Shown: positions 27,287 to 35,953 of the stretch, piece by piece
Position numbering within the stretch: position 1 is the first letter of the stretch
How the letters are laid out: the number at the start of each line of letters is the position of its first letter
Assembly: GCA_910578885.1 (NCBI GenBank)
Contig: CAJTSH010000002.1
Span: forward strand, 94,034 to 158,033
Source of the DNA: an uncultured Lachnospiraceae bacterium
GTDB lineage: Bacteria > Bacillota > Clostridia > Lachnospirales > Lachnospiraceae
Length of the DNA stretch: 64,000 nucleotides
Reading direction: 5' to 3'
Translations under genes and position numbers: made by a program
The notes under the pieces: model-generated
The model's database searches: none
What the model saw: the letters and a program-made list of their open reading frames with translations, nothing else
Told to the model about the DNA's origin: nothing

Positions 27287-27772
27287 ATGCAGAAGAAAAC
27301 AGCAGGAAAGATGGCTGCAAAGGCAGCTGAGAAAGCAGCAGACATGAAAGCGAGTGTAAAGGCAACCGGTGAGAAAGCAGCCGAAAAAGCAGCAGAAACG
27401 AAAACCGCTGTAAAAGAGGCAGTTGAAAAGGTTGAAGAAAAAGCAGCAGAGGTTAAGGAAGAAGTGAAATCTGAAGAGAAGAAGGTCGCTGCAAAGGCAG
27501 AAGAGGCCAAAGAAACTGTAAAGAAAAGTGCAAAAAAGGTAACTGCCAAGAAGGCGGCAGAGAAAACGGAATTAGTACCGGAAGTATTTATTCAGTTTCA
27601 GGATCGTGAGGATGTTGTGAAAGATGTTATTGATAGAGCAAAGGAAGCATACGTAGCAGACGGTCACAGAGCATCTTCCATTAAGTCGCTTCAGGTATAT
27701 TTAAAGCCGGAAGAAGCAGCAGCATATTATGTAATCAATCAGAAATATGCCGGCAAAGTAGCTCTGTTCTAA
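27287..27772 (+). CDS. Lys/Ala-rich histone-H1-like protein, DUF6465-type
   Basis: This 161-residue protein has a low-complexity N-terminal half of Ala, Lys, Glu repeats (AEKAADMKASVKA and similar), predicted as one long helix. A compact C-terminal domain of about 65 residues follows (PEVFIQFQDREDVVKDVID ... AYYVINQKYAGKVALF). The architecture matches Lachnospiraceae proteins catalogued as DUF6465; that name is from memory. The function is unknown. The basic repeats could bind DNA or polyanions. Strong terminator downstream. Confidence 0.8.
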   Translation: MQKKTAGKMAAKAAEKAADMKASVKATGEKAAEKAAETKTAVKEAVEKVEEKAAEVKEEVKSEEKKVAAKAEEAKETVKKSAKKVTAKKAAEKTELVPEVFIQFQDREDVVKDVIDRAKEAYVADGHRASSIKSLQVYLKPEEAAAYYVINQKYAGKVALF

Positions 27773-27799
27773 TTAAAGTATAAATAACATAGTAAAAAT

Positions 27800-27831
27800 T
27801 AGCGCCAACATATCGGTGGCGCTATTTTTTT
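27800..27831 (+). terminator. Intrinsic terminator
   Basis: Perfect 8-bp stem TAGCGCCA/TGGCGCTA (27800-27807 and 27817-27824) with a run of seven T directly after. Confidence 0.88.
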
Positions 27832-27833
27832 AT

Positions 27834-27981
27834 GCACAGGGGCGCATGAGGAGATTAGCAGCAGAGCTGCATGCGCCCCGCGCGGCGAGTAGGGAAATAA
27901 ATCCCCCCTACTCGATTGCACAGGGGCGCATGAGGAGATTAGCAGCAGAAGCTACACGCGCCCCTGCTCGATTAGTAATCG
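27834..27981. repeat. Dispersed multi-hairpin repeat, copy 1
   Basis: This begins directly after the terminator T-run. It holds three nested or serial inverted repeats: GGGGCGCATG/CATGCGCCCC (27839-27848, 27870-27879), GAGTAGGG/CCCTACTC (27887-27894, 27906-27913) and AGGGGCGC/GCGCCCCT (27922-27929, 27958-27965). A small CGATTA/TAATCG palindrome ends it at 27969-27981. The same layout recurs at 44462-44600 with paired base changes. No coding potential. Confidence 0.85.
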
Positions 27982-27991
27982 AAAAATAAGT

Positions 27992-29167
27992 TTACCGTTT
28001 TGCCTTATAGGCGGTAATAATCTTCTGGATTCTTTCATTCGGATCTAATAAATCACTGATAGATGTATCGTGATTTAAGGTATCAATAATGTAGGCAATA
28101 TATTTGCTCATGTCACAGTTGATGTAGTAGGGTCTGGAAAGAAGCTCCGGCGTCTGGTAGCATAGATTTGTTGTAACGACCTTGTAGATAAGACCGTCTT
28201 CCACCGCTTTGTCAAATTTTTCAAGACCATTGGTGAACAGACCGAAGGTAGCTACGACAAAGACGCGTCTGGCTTTTCTCTTCTTTAATTCTGTGGCGAC
28301 GTCAATCATACTGTCTCCTGAGGAAATCATGTCGTCAATAATCAAAACATCTTTGCCTTCGACGGAAGAACCTAAGAATTCATGTGCGACAATCGGATTG
28401 CGTCCATCCACAATTCTGCTGTAGTCGCGGCGTTTATAGAACATGCCCATGTCTACGCCAAGTACGCTTGATAAATAGATTGCACGTCCGGTTGCGCCTT
28501 CGTCCGGGCTGATGATCATCATATGGTCATTGTCAATCTCCAAGTCGTCCACATTGTTGCAGATGCCCTTGATGAACTGGTAAGCCGGCTGTACGGTTTC
28601 AAATCCCTTGAGAGGAATTGCGTTCTGGACACGGGGGTCGTGAGCGTCAAAGGTAATAATATTATCTACCCCCATATTGGTCAGCTCCTGTAATGCCAGT
28701 GCGCAGTCCAAAGATTCTCTTGTAGTACGTTTGTGCTGACGGCTTTCATATAAGAAAGGAATGATGACCGTAATTCTTCTCGCTTTACCGCCGACAGCAG
28801 CAATGATACGTTTTAAATCGGAAAAATGATCGTCGGGAGACATATGGTTGGTGTGTCCGCATAAAGAATAGGTCAGGCTGTAGTTGGTAACGTCAACCAT
28901 CAGGTATAAGTCGTATCCGCGGACAGATTCCTTGATAATCGCCTTTGCTTCTCCGGAGCCGAAGCGGGGGACAAGGGTCTTGACTACGTAGGAATCCCGT
29001 TTGTAGTCTTTAAACGCCGTTGAATCCTTGTGGCGGTTTTCGCGGTTCTCTCTCCATCTGACAAGATATTTGTCGACTTTTTCTCCCAGCGCATTACAGC
29101 TCTCCAGGGGAATGAGACCGAGGGTTCCGGCAGGGATTGTTTCTAAAGTTCTTTCATCGTTAGGCAT
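27992..29167 (-). CDS. prs: Ribose-phosphate pyrophosphokinase family protein
   Basis: This 391-residue protein is homologous to PRPP synthetase, which makes phosphoribosyl pyrophosphate from ribose-5-phosphate and ATP for nucleotide synthesis. Visible landmarks are the flexible loop YESRQHKRTTRE, the DAHDPRVQNA segment and the PRPP-binding motif VLIIDDMISSGDSM. It is about 70 residues longer than standard Prs, mostly at the N-terminus. It is last in a minus-strand run with the DnaI-like and DnaD-like genes. A second standard prs may exist elsewhere; if so this could be a variant. Confidence 0.88.
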   Translation of the reverse strand: MPNDERTLETIPAGTLGLIPLESCNALGEKVDKYLVRWRENRENRHKDSTAFKDYKRDSYVVKTLVPRFGSGEAKAIIKESVRGYDLYLMVDVTNYSLTYSLCGHTNHMSPDDHFSDLKRIIAAVGGKARRITVIIPFLYESRQHKRTTRESLDCALALQELTNMGVDNIITFDAHDPRVQNAIPLKGFETVQPAYQFIKGICNNVDDLEIDNDHMMIISPDEGATGRAIYLSSVLGVDMGMFYKRRDYSRIVDGRNPIVAHEFLGSSVEGKDVLIIDDMISSGDSMIDVATELKKRKARRVFVVATFGLFTNGLEKFDKAVEDGLIYKVVTTNLCYQTPELLSRPYYINCDMSKYIAYIIDTLNHDTSISDLLDPNERIQKIITAYKAKR

Positions 29168-29213
29168 GAGTGATCCTCCATCATAGTGTTTTGTATATGC
29201 AATAGATATGTAT

Positions 29214-30203
29214 CTACTGTAATCGTTCCAGCTTTTTTTTGAGGCGGATATCGTCTCCGAAAAGTCTGATCATAGTGTAGCTGCTGAAAATCCGGGAGCA
29301 GATACGTTCCGAATAGACAGCGGATAAATCTTCCATATTCAGGTTCGTAGAAATCAGTGTAGACTTTTTGTGAAGCATGCGTTCATTTAGGCACAGGAAG
29401 AGCTTCGAAATTGTAAAGGAATTGGCAAGCTCTGTTCCAAGGTCATCAATAATCAGCAAATCACAGTCGAAAATATTCTGGTGTGCCAAGATGGCATCGG
29501 AATTGCGGTCAAAGGTGTTCTTCTCAAAAATATCAAACAATTGAAAAGCCGTAAAATAAATTACGGAATGCCCCAAATCCAGAAGCTCTTTTGCCACGCA
29601 GTTGGACAGGAAGGTTTTGCCGACGCCTGCTTCTCCATAGAAGCAGAGATTTTCAAACGTCAAATCAAAATCGGAAATGAACTTCCGGCAGGTCATGACG
29701 GCATGTCTGGCTGATTCCAGCGACGAAAGACCTGTTTTTTCGTCAATCATGCCGTCAGAATAATAATCATAGGAAAATGCGGAGAAATTCTCCTCCTGCA
29801 AAATTTCTTTGATATTCGATTGGGTATAAATCAGGTCAATGGCAGCCTGCACAAAGCAGTGGCAGCGTCTGCCGTCAATATAACCGGTATCTTTGCAGTC
29901 TGGACAATTATAGTGTAACTGAAGGGCATCAGGTTTATAACCAAGTTTTTGAAGAATATTATTTTTTTCTTCCCTAAGGAGAGCAAGATGGGCTTTTAAG
30001 TCGGCTATAGCATCTTCGTCACCGTCAATCAGTTTTTTTGCCTGAGCAACGGAGGTGCCGGCAATCTCGTCGTCAATCCGGGCAAGCCTTGCATCCTTTG
30101 CATAGATTGCAGCTACACGTTTCTCTAGTTCATGTTGATTATCCAGCTGCCTTGCGTTGTAGCCGCGGGTCAATTCATCGTACTGGCTGTTGCTTAATGG
30201 CAT
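29214..30203 (-). CDS. DnaC/DnaI-like helicase loader ATPase
   Basis: This 329-residue AAA+ protein has Walker A GEAGVGKTFLS, Walker B LLIIDDLGTE and sensor motif STNLNMEDL. The N-terminal part has a zinc-binding CPDCKDTGYIDGRRCHC cluster. It would load the replicative helicase onto origin DNA. It lies directly downstream of the DnaD-domain gene, the same pairing as dnaB-dnaI in Bacillus, which argues for a chromosomal replication role and not an IstB transposition helper. No transposase is nearby. Confidence 0.9.
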   Translation of the reverse strand: MPLSNSQYDELTRGYNARQLDNQHELEKRVAAIYAKDARLARIDDEIAGTSVAQAKKLIDGDEDAIADLKAHLALLREEKNNILQKLGYKPDALQLHYNCPDCKDTGYIDGRRCHCFVQAAIDLIYTQSNIKEILQEENFSAFSYDYYSDGMIDEKTGLSSLESARHAVMTCRKFISDFDLTFENLCFYGEAGVGKTFLSNCVAKELLDLGHSVIYFTAFQLFDIFEKNTFDRNSDAILAHQNIFDCDLLIIDDLGTELANSFTISKLFLCLNERMLHKKSTLISTNLNMEDLSAVYSERICSRIFSSYTMIRLFGDDIRLKKKLERLQ

Positions 30204-30235
30204 AAAACGTATCCTCCCAAATTAACATATATGAA

Positions 30236-31393
30236 TTATTGCATGGAACGGTTCAAAAGCTGTTTTTCAAGTTCGGTATAATCGTAGGAACGCTGTGGGT
30301 AGCTGGTAAAACGGTTCTTACCGGAAGGAGCCGTTCTGGCAACGGTTCTGGCGCCGGAAGTTTTTGCAGCATTGGATTTCGTTTCCTGAAAAGCTGCATC
30401 CAGTGCGGCGATGTCTTCCAGATGATGTACGTTATTCTTTTTCCAATTACCCAGTATTCCGTCCGCATATTTAAAATTAGGCTGATTCGTCGCCTGAATC
30501 GTCCTCTTGCAGGCTTCACTGATAATATCCAGTGAAAATCCATACTGGTTTGTCCACTTCTCGATAAAGTCCGCTTCAAATTCAACCAGATTGCGTCCGG
30601 AGATGCCAAAAGCCTTCATGATTGCATAGGAAGTCTGGCTGTGAATGCGGGAGGCCTTCTTCGCCTGCTCTACGGTCGTAAATTTAGAGTCTGCCCAGGC
30701 GAGGGCGACTTTGTTCATATACCGGATGGTGCGGTGTCCTTTATCCACACAATATTCAATCAGATATTCAATCAGTTCAATCGAAAAACGTAAAGTATCA
30801 TGCCAATAAAGAATAGCATTTATATCGGTGGGATTCAAGGTACGCCCCATATATTTTTCCGCAATGAACATTAGATTCTGCACATCCTCATCCTTTTGGA
30901 AACTGTCGAGCTGTTCTCTGGTGTATTCCGGGCGTTTTTCCTCTGATACGGAAGCGGAGTTTGCCGGCGCATGATATACGGGGACAGCAGCGTCTGCTGC
31001 GGCGTCAGCGCTGTTTCCGTCAATTGCAGCATAGGCAGCCAAATCTCCGGCATTGTCTGTCAGGGGCTTATCCGGTGGAGGCGTAAGAGAATCGGGAGCG
31101 GAAGAATCCGAAAGACAGATACCGGTAAGCTGGCCGCCTTCGTCATATTCCAGACGAAGAATGCGCAGCTTCTCCCAATACTTCAAGGCGCGGAAAATAT
31201 CCTTTTCTGTATTTTCGAACTTGTCCGCCATGCCGATTATGGAGAAATTATCCCCATAGCTCATGCAGCGGAGCAGATACAGGTAGATTTTTACAAATTC
31301 TCCATTGGCATCCGCCATGTAGTTGTCGATAAACGTGTTTGGAACGCTGGTGGCAGTTGATTTACTGTCCGTATGTAAACGTATGTCTTTCAT
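30236..31393 (-). CDS. DnaD-domain replication initiation protein
   Basis: This 385-residue protein has an N-terminal winged-helix region (about 15-95: FIDNYMADANGEFVKIYLYLL), an Ala/Asp/Pro-rich linker, and DnaD-like domains (about 180-245 and 255-315; second one ends ISEACKRTIQATNQPNFKYADGILGNW, the YxxxIxxxW signature). DnaD/DnaB-type proteins help remodel the origin and recruit the helicase loader, encoded next. The start at 31393 has AGAGGG 8 nt upstream; the longer frame to 31492 crosses DnaA boxes. Expression is probably DnaA-linked because of the boxes just upstream. Confidence 0.88.
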   Translation of the reverse strand: MKDIRLHTDSKSTATSVPNTFIDNYMADANGEFVKIYLYLLRCMSYGDNFSIIGMADKFENTEKDIFRALKYWEKLRILRLEYDEGGQLTGICLSDSSAPDSLTPPPDKPLTDNAGDLAAYAAIDGNSADAAADAAVPVYHAPANSASVSEEKRPEYTREQLDSFQKDEDVQNLMFIAEKYMGRTLNPTDINAILYWHDTLRFSIELIEYLIEYCVDKGHRTIRYMNKVALAWADSKFTTVEQAKKASRIHSQTSYAIMKAFGISGRNLVEFEADFIEKWTNQYGFSLDIISEACKRTIQATNQPNFKYADGILGNWKKNNVHHLEDIAALDAAFQETKSNAAKTSGARTVARTAPSGKNRFTSYPQRSYDYTELEKQLLNRSMQ

Positions 31394-31486
31394 AAAAATG
31401 CCCTCTCTCAGTGTTGCCATTATAGCATAAGATTTTTTGAAAAGAAAGTGTGATTTTTTGAAAAAATCTAGTAAAATCAAGGGTTT

Positions 31487-31521
31487 CCACAATTGTGGAT
31501 AATGTGGATAATGTGGAGGGC
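31487..31521 (-). promoter_or_regulatory. DnaA-box cluster A upstream of the DnaD/DnaI genes
   Basis: Two head-to-tail 9-mers TGTGGATAA (31495-31503, 31504-31512), the complement of the perfect DnaA box TTATCCACA. A degenerate third follows at 31513. A 14-bp palindrome centred on AATTGTGG (31487-31500) overlaps the first. They lie about 95-125 bp upstream of the DnaD-type start. Confidence 0.85.
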
Positions 31522-31622
31522 CTGTAAACCGTTCATGTTATGGTAACTGCCGATAAACGGCAAAAAGAGAGAGTTTTGGGAAAATCTTAACGAATTATAA
31601 AATTATTATGTAAACATAAAAA

Positions 31623-31685
31623 ATCCACATTAAATTTTGCGGTTCATCGACAATTTAATGTGGATAATGTGGATAATGTGGATAA
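31623..31685 (-). promoter_or_regulatory. DnaA-box cluster B with long inverted repeat
   Basis: Three perfect tandem 9-mers TGTGGATAA occupy 31659-31667, 31668-31676 and 31677-31685, ending against the murC stop. A perfect 14-bp inverted repeat (31623-31636 and 31652-31665, 15-nt spacer) includes most of the first box. About 140 bp of AT-rich DNA separates this from cluster A. Confidence 0.85.
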
Positions 31686-33065
31686 CTATTCGTTTAATAG
31701 ATATTCTCCCACCTGATAGATATCTCCGGCGCCCATAGTTATCAACAAGTCGTTGTTTATGCAATTTTCATTTAAAAATTTCTCAATTTCTTCAAAGGAA
31801 GAAAAATAATAGGCTTTACAATCTAGTTTCTTCAGTTCATCCAGAATTACTTCAGAAGTGATTCCAAAGGTATTCTTCTCTCTTGCTGCATAGATGTCGG
31901 AAAGCACGATTAAGTCTGCAGCAGAAAGGACTCTGGCAAAATCCTTATAAAATGCATTGGTTCTTGAGTAAGTATGAGGCTGGAATGCAACGACAAGGCG
32001 TCCGTGAGGATAATTCTTTGCAGCGCTTAAAGTCGCCTCTACCTCAGTCGGATGATGTGCATAGTCATCAATGACGGTAATGCCGTTCCTGCGGCCCTTG
32101 TACTCGAAACGTCTGTGTGTGCCGCCGAAGGCAAGCAGACCGCGTTTGATGTCGTCCGCGGAGATTCCCAGCTTAAGGCACAGGGCAATGGAAGCTAAGG
32201 CATTTGCCACGTTATGCATGCCCGGAACGCTTAACGTGAAGGTTCCGATTTCACTGCCGCGGTACAGAGCGGTAAAATGTGCGCAGGCTTTTTCGTTAAA
32301 TGTAATATTTTGAGCATAATAATCAAAGTTTTCGCATAAACCATAAGTAATGACATTGCAGTCAAGCCCGGCTGTTATGTCCTGATAGTCTGCGATTTCA
32401 CCATTGATAATCACTGTGCCGTCTGATGCGGTATTGGAGGCAAAGGCATGAAAAGAATTACGGACATCTGCAAGGTCTTTGAAAAAATCCAGATGTTCTG
32501 CTTCCACGCTTGTGATAATGCTGTATCTCGGATAGAAGTTTAAGAAACTGTTGGTGTATTCGCAGGCTTCCGTAATGAAAACCTCGGACTTGCCTACCCG
32601 GATATTTCCGTCAATGGCGTCTAAGATGCCGCCTACGGAAATCGTAGGATCCTTCATTGCGGTCAAAAGGATTTGCGAAATCATGGAGGTTGTGGTAGTC
32701 TTGCCGTGGGTTCCGGAAACTGCGATGGAATGATGGTAATTTGCCATGATTTGTCCGAGCAGCTGGGCGCGGGAGAGCATTGGGATGCCGGATTCCTTTA
32801 CCGCTGCGAATTCCGGATTATCTTCCCGGATTGCTGCGGTATAGACCACGAGCTGCGGGGTGTTTTCAATGTTGGACGCTTTTTGTCCAATGTATATTTG
32901 GGCGCCAAGGGAGCCTAATTTATCTGTGAGGTTGGATGCTTTGGAATCGGAGCCGGAAATGGTAAAGCCCTCTTTTAAGAGGATTTCTGCAAGACCGCTC
33001 ATACTGATGCCTCCGATACCAATGAAATGAATGTGAATCGGTTGTTCAAAGTTGATTTTGTACAT
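31686..33065 (-). CDS. murC: UDP-N-acetylmuramate--L-alanine ligase
   Basis: This 459-residue Mur ligase adds L-alanine to UDP-MurNAc in peptidoglycan synthesis in the cytoplasm. It has the N-terminal nucleotide fold IHFIGIGGISMSGLAEIL, the ATP loop GTHGKTTTTSM and the C-terminal FQPHTYSRT block. The ATG at 33065 is favoured because AGG lies 8-10 nt upstream; the ATG at 33071 is too close. It is transcribed toward the DnaA boxes and DnaD-type gene, and is separated from glgC by a structured element. Confidence 0.96.
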   Translation of the reverse strand: MYKINFEQPIHIHFIGIGGISMSGLAEILLKEGFTISGSDSKASNLTDKLGSLGAQIYIGQKASNIENTPQLVVYTAAIREDNPEFAAVKESGIPMLSRAQLLGQIMANYHHSIAVSGTHGKTTTTSMISQILLTAMKDPTISVGGILDAIDGNIRVGKSEVFITEACEYTNSFLNFYPRYSIITSVEAEHLDFFKDLADVRNSFHAFASNTASDGTVIINGEIADYQDITAGLDCNVITYGLCENFDYYAQNITFNEKACAHFTALYRGSEIGTFTLSVPGMHNVANALASIALCLKLGISADDIKRGLLAFGGTHRRFEYKGRRNGITVIDDYAHHPTEVEATLSAAKNYPHGRLVVAFQPHTYSRTNAFYKDFARVLSAADLIVLSDIYAAREKNTFGITSEVILDELKKLDCKAYYFSSFEEIEKFLNENCINNDLLITMGAGDIYQVGEYLLNE

Positions 33066-33192
33066 GTTCATTACCTGCCTGATATTATTTTGTTTACCTT
33101 ATTTCATTATAACTATATAAATAAAATTTGCAAATTTATTTTCGAATTTGGTAGAAAGAAAAACAGCGTTTTGAGAAAGGGGGAGTGCGTTT

Positions 33193-33373
33193 GCGGATTG
33201 GAATCCTGTATTTGGCTGGCGGGGGAAGCACCCATCACAAGGTGATGGGTGGCGATTCCAAACAAATCGCATCTGGAAAACTAGTTTTCCGCCTGCGATT
33301 TGTTTGTAATCTGACAATGCTGCTTTTAGCAGCATTGCTTCCTCCGCCAGCCAAATACAGGATTCCAAGCCGC
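33193..33373. repeat. 181-nt cloverleaf-like structured element
   Basis: Outer arms of 37 nt (33193-33229 and 33337-33373) pair almost perfectly. Inside sit three further hairpins: ACCCATCAC/GTGATGGGT (33230-33238, 33242-33250), a 13-bp stem (33259-33271, 33294-33306) enclosing a GGAAAA-CTAG-TTTTCC palindrome, and AATGCTGC/GCAGCATT (33316-33323, 33329-33336). The first and third hairpins abut the outer stem directly, as at a junction. It lies in the divergent murC-glgC gap. It may be a MITE or a structured RNA; no target-site duplication was found. Confidence 0.85.
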
Positions 33374-33458
33374 AATTCCAAAGGATTTCAACATGAGATA
33401 CAAATTGTGCAAACTCACGAAAATATGAAAAAAAATCCAATGCAATTGTGAAAAATGA

Positions 33459-33487
33459 TGTACAAAACTAGAAGCATATGGTATAAT
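33459..33487 (+). promoter_or_regulatory. Promoter of the glycogen genes
   Basis: TGTACA at 33459-33464, 17-bp spacer, TATAAT at 33482-33487 preceded by TGG, giving an extended -10. It drives glgC-glgD. Confidence 0.7.
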
Positions 33488-33530
33488 TTTCATATGTAAT
33501 AAATTCATAATATGACGCGAGGTGAATGAC

Positions 33531-34805
33531 GTGATTAAGAAAGAGATGATAGCCATGCTTTTGGCAGGCGGGCAGGGCAGCCGGCTTGGGGTTTTAACCG
33601 CAGGGGTTGCGAAACCTGCAGTAGCTTTTGGAGGAAAATACAGAATCATTGATTTTCCGCTTAGTAACTGTATTAATTCCGGCATTGATACCGTAGGTGT
33701 TTTGACGCAGTATCAGCCGCTTCGGTTGAATACACATATCGGAATCGGTATTCCGTGGGATCTGGATCGTAATAATGGCGGCGTTACGGTACTTCCGCCA
33801 TATGAGAAGAGCGAAAACAGCGAGTGGTATACAGGAACGGCAAATGCAATTTATCAGAATCTGAATTATATGGATAGTTATAATCCGGAATATGTCCTGA
33901 TTTTATCGGGCGACCATATTTACAAGATGGATTATGAAGTTATGCTGGATTTCCATAAGGCGAATAATGCAGATGTGACGATTGCTGCAATGCCTGTACC
34001 GTTGGAGGAGGCAAGCCGTTTTGGTGTTGTAATTACGGACGAGAATAAGAGAATTACGGAATTTGAGGAGAAACCGGAGCATCCGAGAAGTAATCTTGCT
34101 TCGATGGGAATTTATATTTTCAGTTGGAAGGTATTGAGGGAAGGCCTGATTGCGATGAAGGATCAGAGCAATTGTGACTTTGGTAAACATGTCATTCCTT
34201 ATTGCCATGAGAAGAAACAGCGTCTGTTTGCGTATGAGTATAATGGATACTGGAAAGATGTCGGTACACTTGGCTCTTATTGGGAAGCAAACATGGAGCT
34301 GATTGATCTGATTCCGGAATTTAATCTTTACGAAGAATACTGGAAGATTTATACAAAGAGTGAAATGATTGCGCCGCAGTATTTCTCCGCTGAATCCGTT
34401 GTGGAGAAGAGTATTGTCGGTGAAGGCAGTGAAGTATGCGGAGAGATTCACAGTTCTGTCGTAGGAGCAGGCGTGAAGATCGGTAAAGGAGCGGTTATCC
34501 GCGACTCCATTATCATGAAGGATTGTACCATTGGTGAGAATGCTGTTATCAATAAGGCAATTGTAGCAGAAGGCTGTACCATTGGCAGAGACTCACAGCT
34601 TGGCGTAGGTGAGTATGCCGAGAGTAAGTTGAATCCAAAGGTATACGCATTTGACCTTGTTACGGTAGGAGAGAACTCTGTTATTCCAAGCGGAGTACGA
34701 GTTGGAAAGAATACGGCGATTTCCGGTGAGACAGTTGCAGAGGACTATCCGGACGGGCTCTTAGCGAGCGGAGAATACATTATTAAGGAAGGTGACAGAT
34801 CATGA
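33531..34805 (+). CDS. glgC: Glucose-1-phosphate adenylyltransferase, catalytic-type subunit
   Basis: This 424-residue enzyme makes ADP-glucose from glucose-1-phosphate and ATP, the committed step of glycogen synthesis. The nucleotide loop LLAGGQGSRLG, the SGDHIYKMDY metal site, FEEKPEHPRS and a C-terminal left-handed beta-helix (repeats like CTIGENAVI) are all present. Start GTG 33531 (MIKKEMIAML) has GAGGTG 6 nt upstream and matches the usual family start; GTG 33522 lies inside that site. Its stop overlaps the glgD start by 4 nt. Confidence 0.95.
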   Translation: MIKKEMIAMLLAGGQGSRLGVLTAGVAKPAVAFGGKYRIIDFPLSNCINSGIDTVGVLTQYQPLRLNTHIGIGIPWDLDRNNGGVTVLPPYEKSENSEWYTGTANAIYQNLNYMDSYNPEYVLILSGDHIYKMDYEVMLDFHKANNADVTIAAMPVPLEEASRFGVVITDENKRITEFEEKPEHPRSNLASMGIYIFSWKVLREGLIAMKDQSNCDFGKHVIPYCHEKKQRLFAYEYNGYWKDVGTLGSYWEANMELIDLIPEFNLYEEYWKIYTKSEMIAPQYFSAESVVEKSIVGEGSEVCGEIHSSVVGAGVKIGKGAVIRDSIIMKDCTIGENAVINKAIVAEGCTIGRDSQLGVGEYAESKLNPKVYAFDLVTVGENSVIPSGVRVGKNTAISGETVAEDYPDGLLASGEYIIKEGDRS

Positions 34806-35920
34806 AGGCATTAGGAATCATTTTAGCAGGCGGAAATAACAGCCGGATGCAGGAACTTTCCAATAAAAGAGCAATTGCTGCAATGCCAGTCGGCGGAAGC
34901 TTTCGGTGCATCGATTTTGCTCTGAGTAATATGAGCAATTCACATATTCAGACGGTGGCAGTGCTGACACAATATAATTCACGTTCTCTGAACGAGCATT
35001 TAAGCTCATCAAAGTGGTGGGATTTTGGCAGAAAGCAGGGCGGGTTATATACCTTTACGCCTACGTTGACCGCTGATAACAGTTGGTGGTACCGCGGAAC
35101 GGCAGACGCCATGTATCAGAACATTGACTTCTTAAAGAGACGTCATGAGCCGTATGTGATTATAACAAGCGGTGATTGCGTATATACATTGGATTACAAT
35201 AAGGTTCTGGATTACCATATTGAGAAGAAGGCGGATATTACCGTTGTATGCAAGGATATGCCGGCAGAGGAGGATGTCAGCCGTTTCGGAGTAATCCGCA
35301 TGAATGAGGATGCGCGGATTACGGAATTTGAAGAGAAGCCGATGGCGGCACAATCGAATACGATATCTACCGGAATCTATGTAATCCGCAGAAGACAGCT
35401 CATAGAGATGTTGGAGCGGTGTGCGGAGGAGGGACGGAATGACTTTGTAACGGATATTCTGATTCGTTACAAGAATATGAAACGAATTTATGGCTATAAG
35501 ATGGATGATTATTGGAGCAATATTGCAACGGTAGATTCCTACTATAAGACCAATATGGATTTCCTGAAACCGGAGGTTCGGAAGTATTTCTTCCACGACG
35601 GTCCGGGAGTATATTCCAAGGTGGACGATTATCCGCCGGCTAAATTTAACGTAGGATCAGATGTACGCAATAGTCTGATTTCCAGTGGATGTATTATCAA
35701 TAGCAAAGTAGAGAACTCCGTATTATTTAAGAATGTATTTGTAGGCAAGAATTGTGTGATTAAGAACTCCATTATTTTAAATGAGGTATATATCGGAGAC
35801 AATACGCACATTGAGAACTGCGTCGTTGAGAGCAGGGGAACTTTGAAAGCCAACACATACTACAGCGGAGATAATGGCGTGAAAATTGTTTTAGAGCATA
35901 ACGAGCGCTATGTATTATAG
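34802..35920 (+). CDS. glgD: Glucose-1-phosphate adenylyltransferase subunit GlgD
   Basis: This 372-residue paralogue of GlgC forms the heteromeric ADP-glucose pyrophosphorylase of Firmicutes. The nucleotide loop is altered to ILAGGNNSRMQ, and DCVYTLDY replaces the GlgC metal-site DHIYKMDY, typical of the regulatory, weakly active GlgD. The C-terminal beta-helix is shorter. The 4-nt overlap with glgC indicates coupled synthesis of the two subunits. Confidence 0.95.
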   Translation: MKALGIILAGGNNSRMQELSNKRAIAAMPVGGSFRCIDFALSNMSNSHIQTVAVLTQYNSRSLNEHLSSSKWWDFGRKQGGLYTFTPTLTADNSWWYRGTADAMYQNIDFLKRRHEPYVIITSGDCVYTLDYNKVLDYHIEKKADITVVCKDMPAEEDVSRFGVIRMNEDARITEFEEKPMAAQSNTISTGIYVIRRRQLIEMLERCAEEGRNDFVTDILIRYKNMKRIYGYKMDDYWSNIATVDSYYKTNMDFLKPEVRKYFFHDGPGVYSKVDDYPPAKFNVGSDVRNSLISSGCIINSKVENSVLFKNVFVGKNCVIKNSIILNEVYIGDNTHIENCVVESRGTLKANTYYSGDNGVKIVLEHNERYVL

Positions 35921-35953
35921 ACTAGAGGAAGGCGCTCAGGTCGAAAGGGGCTA

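Noticed and set aside
29214..30203. IstB helper of an IS21-type insertion sequence
   Set aside because: No transposase or terminal repeats flank it; its DnaD-type neighbour fits a chromosomal helicase loader.
31487..31685. Chromosomal origin oriC
   Set aside because: DnaA boxes are convincing, but dnaA, dnaN and recF are absent from the window and no strand-bias switch could be shown, so it is reported as box clusters only.
33027..33440. Short open frames on both strands across the murC-glgC gap
   Set aside because: They only exist because of the inverted-repeat element; the two strands encode mirror copies of the same peptide.
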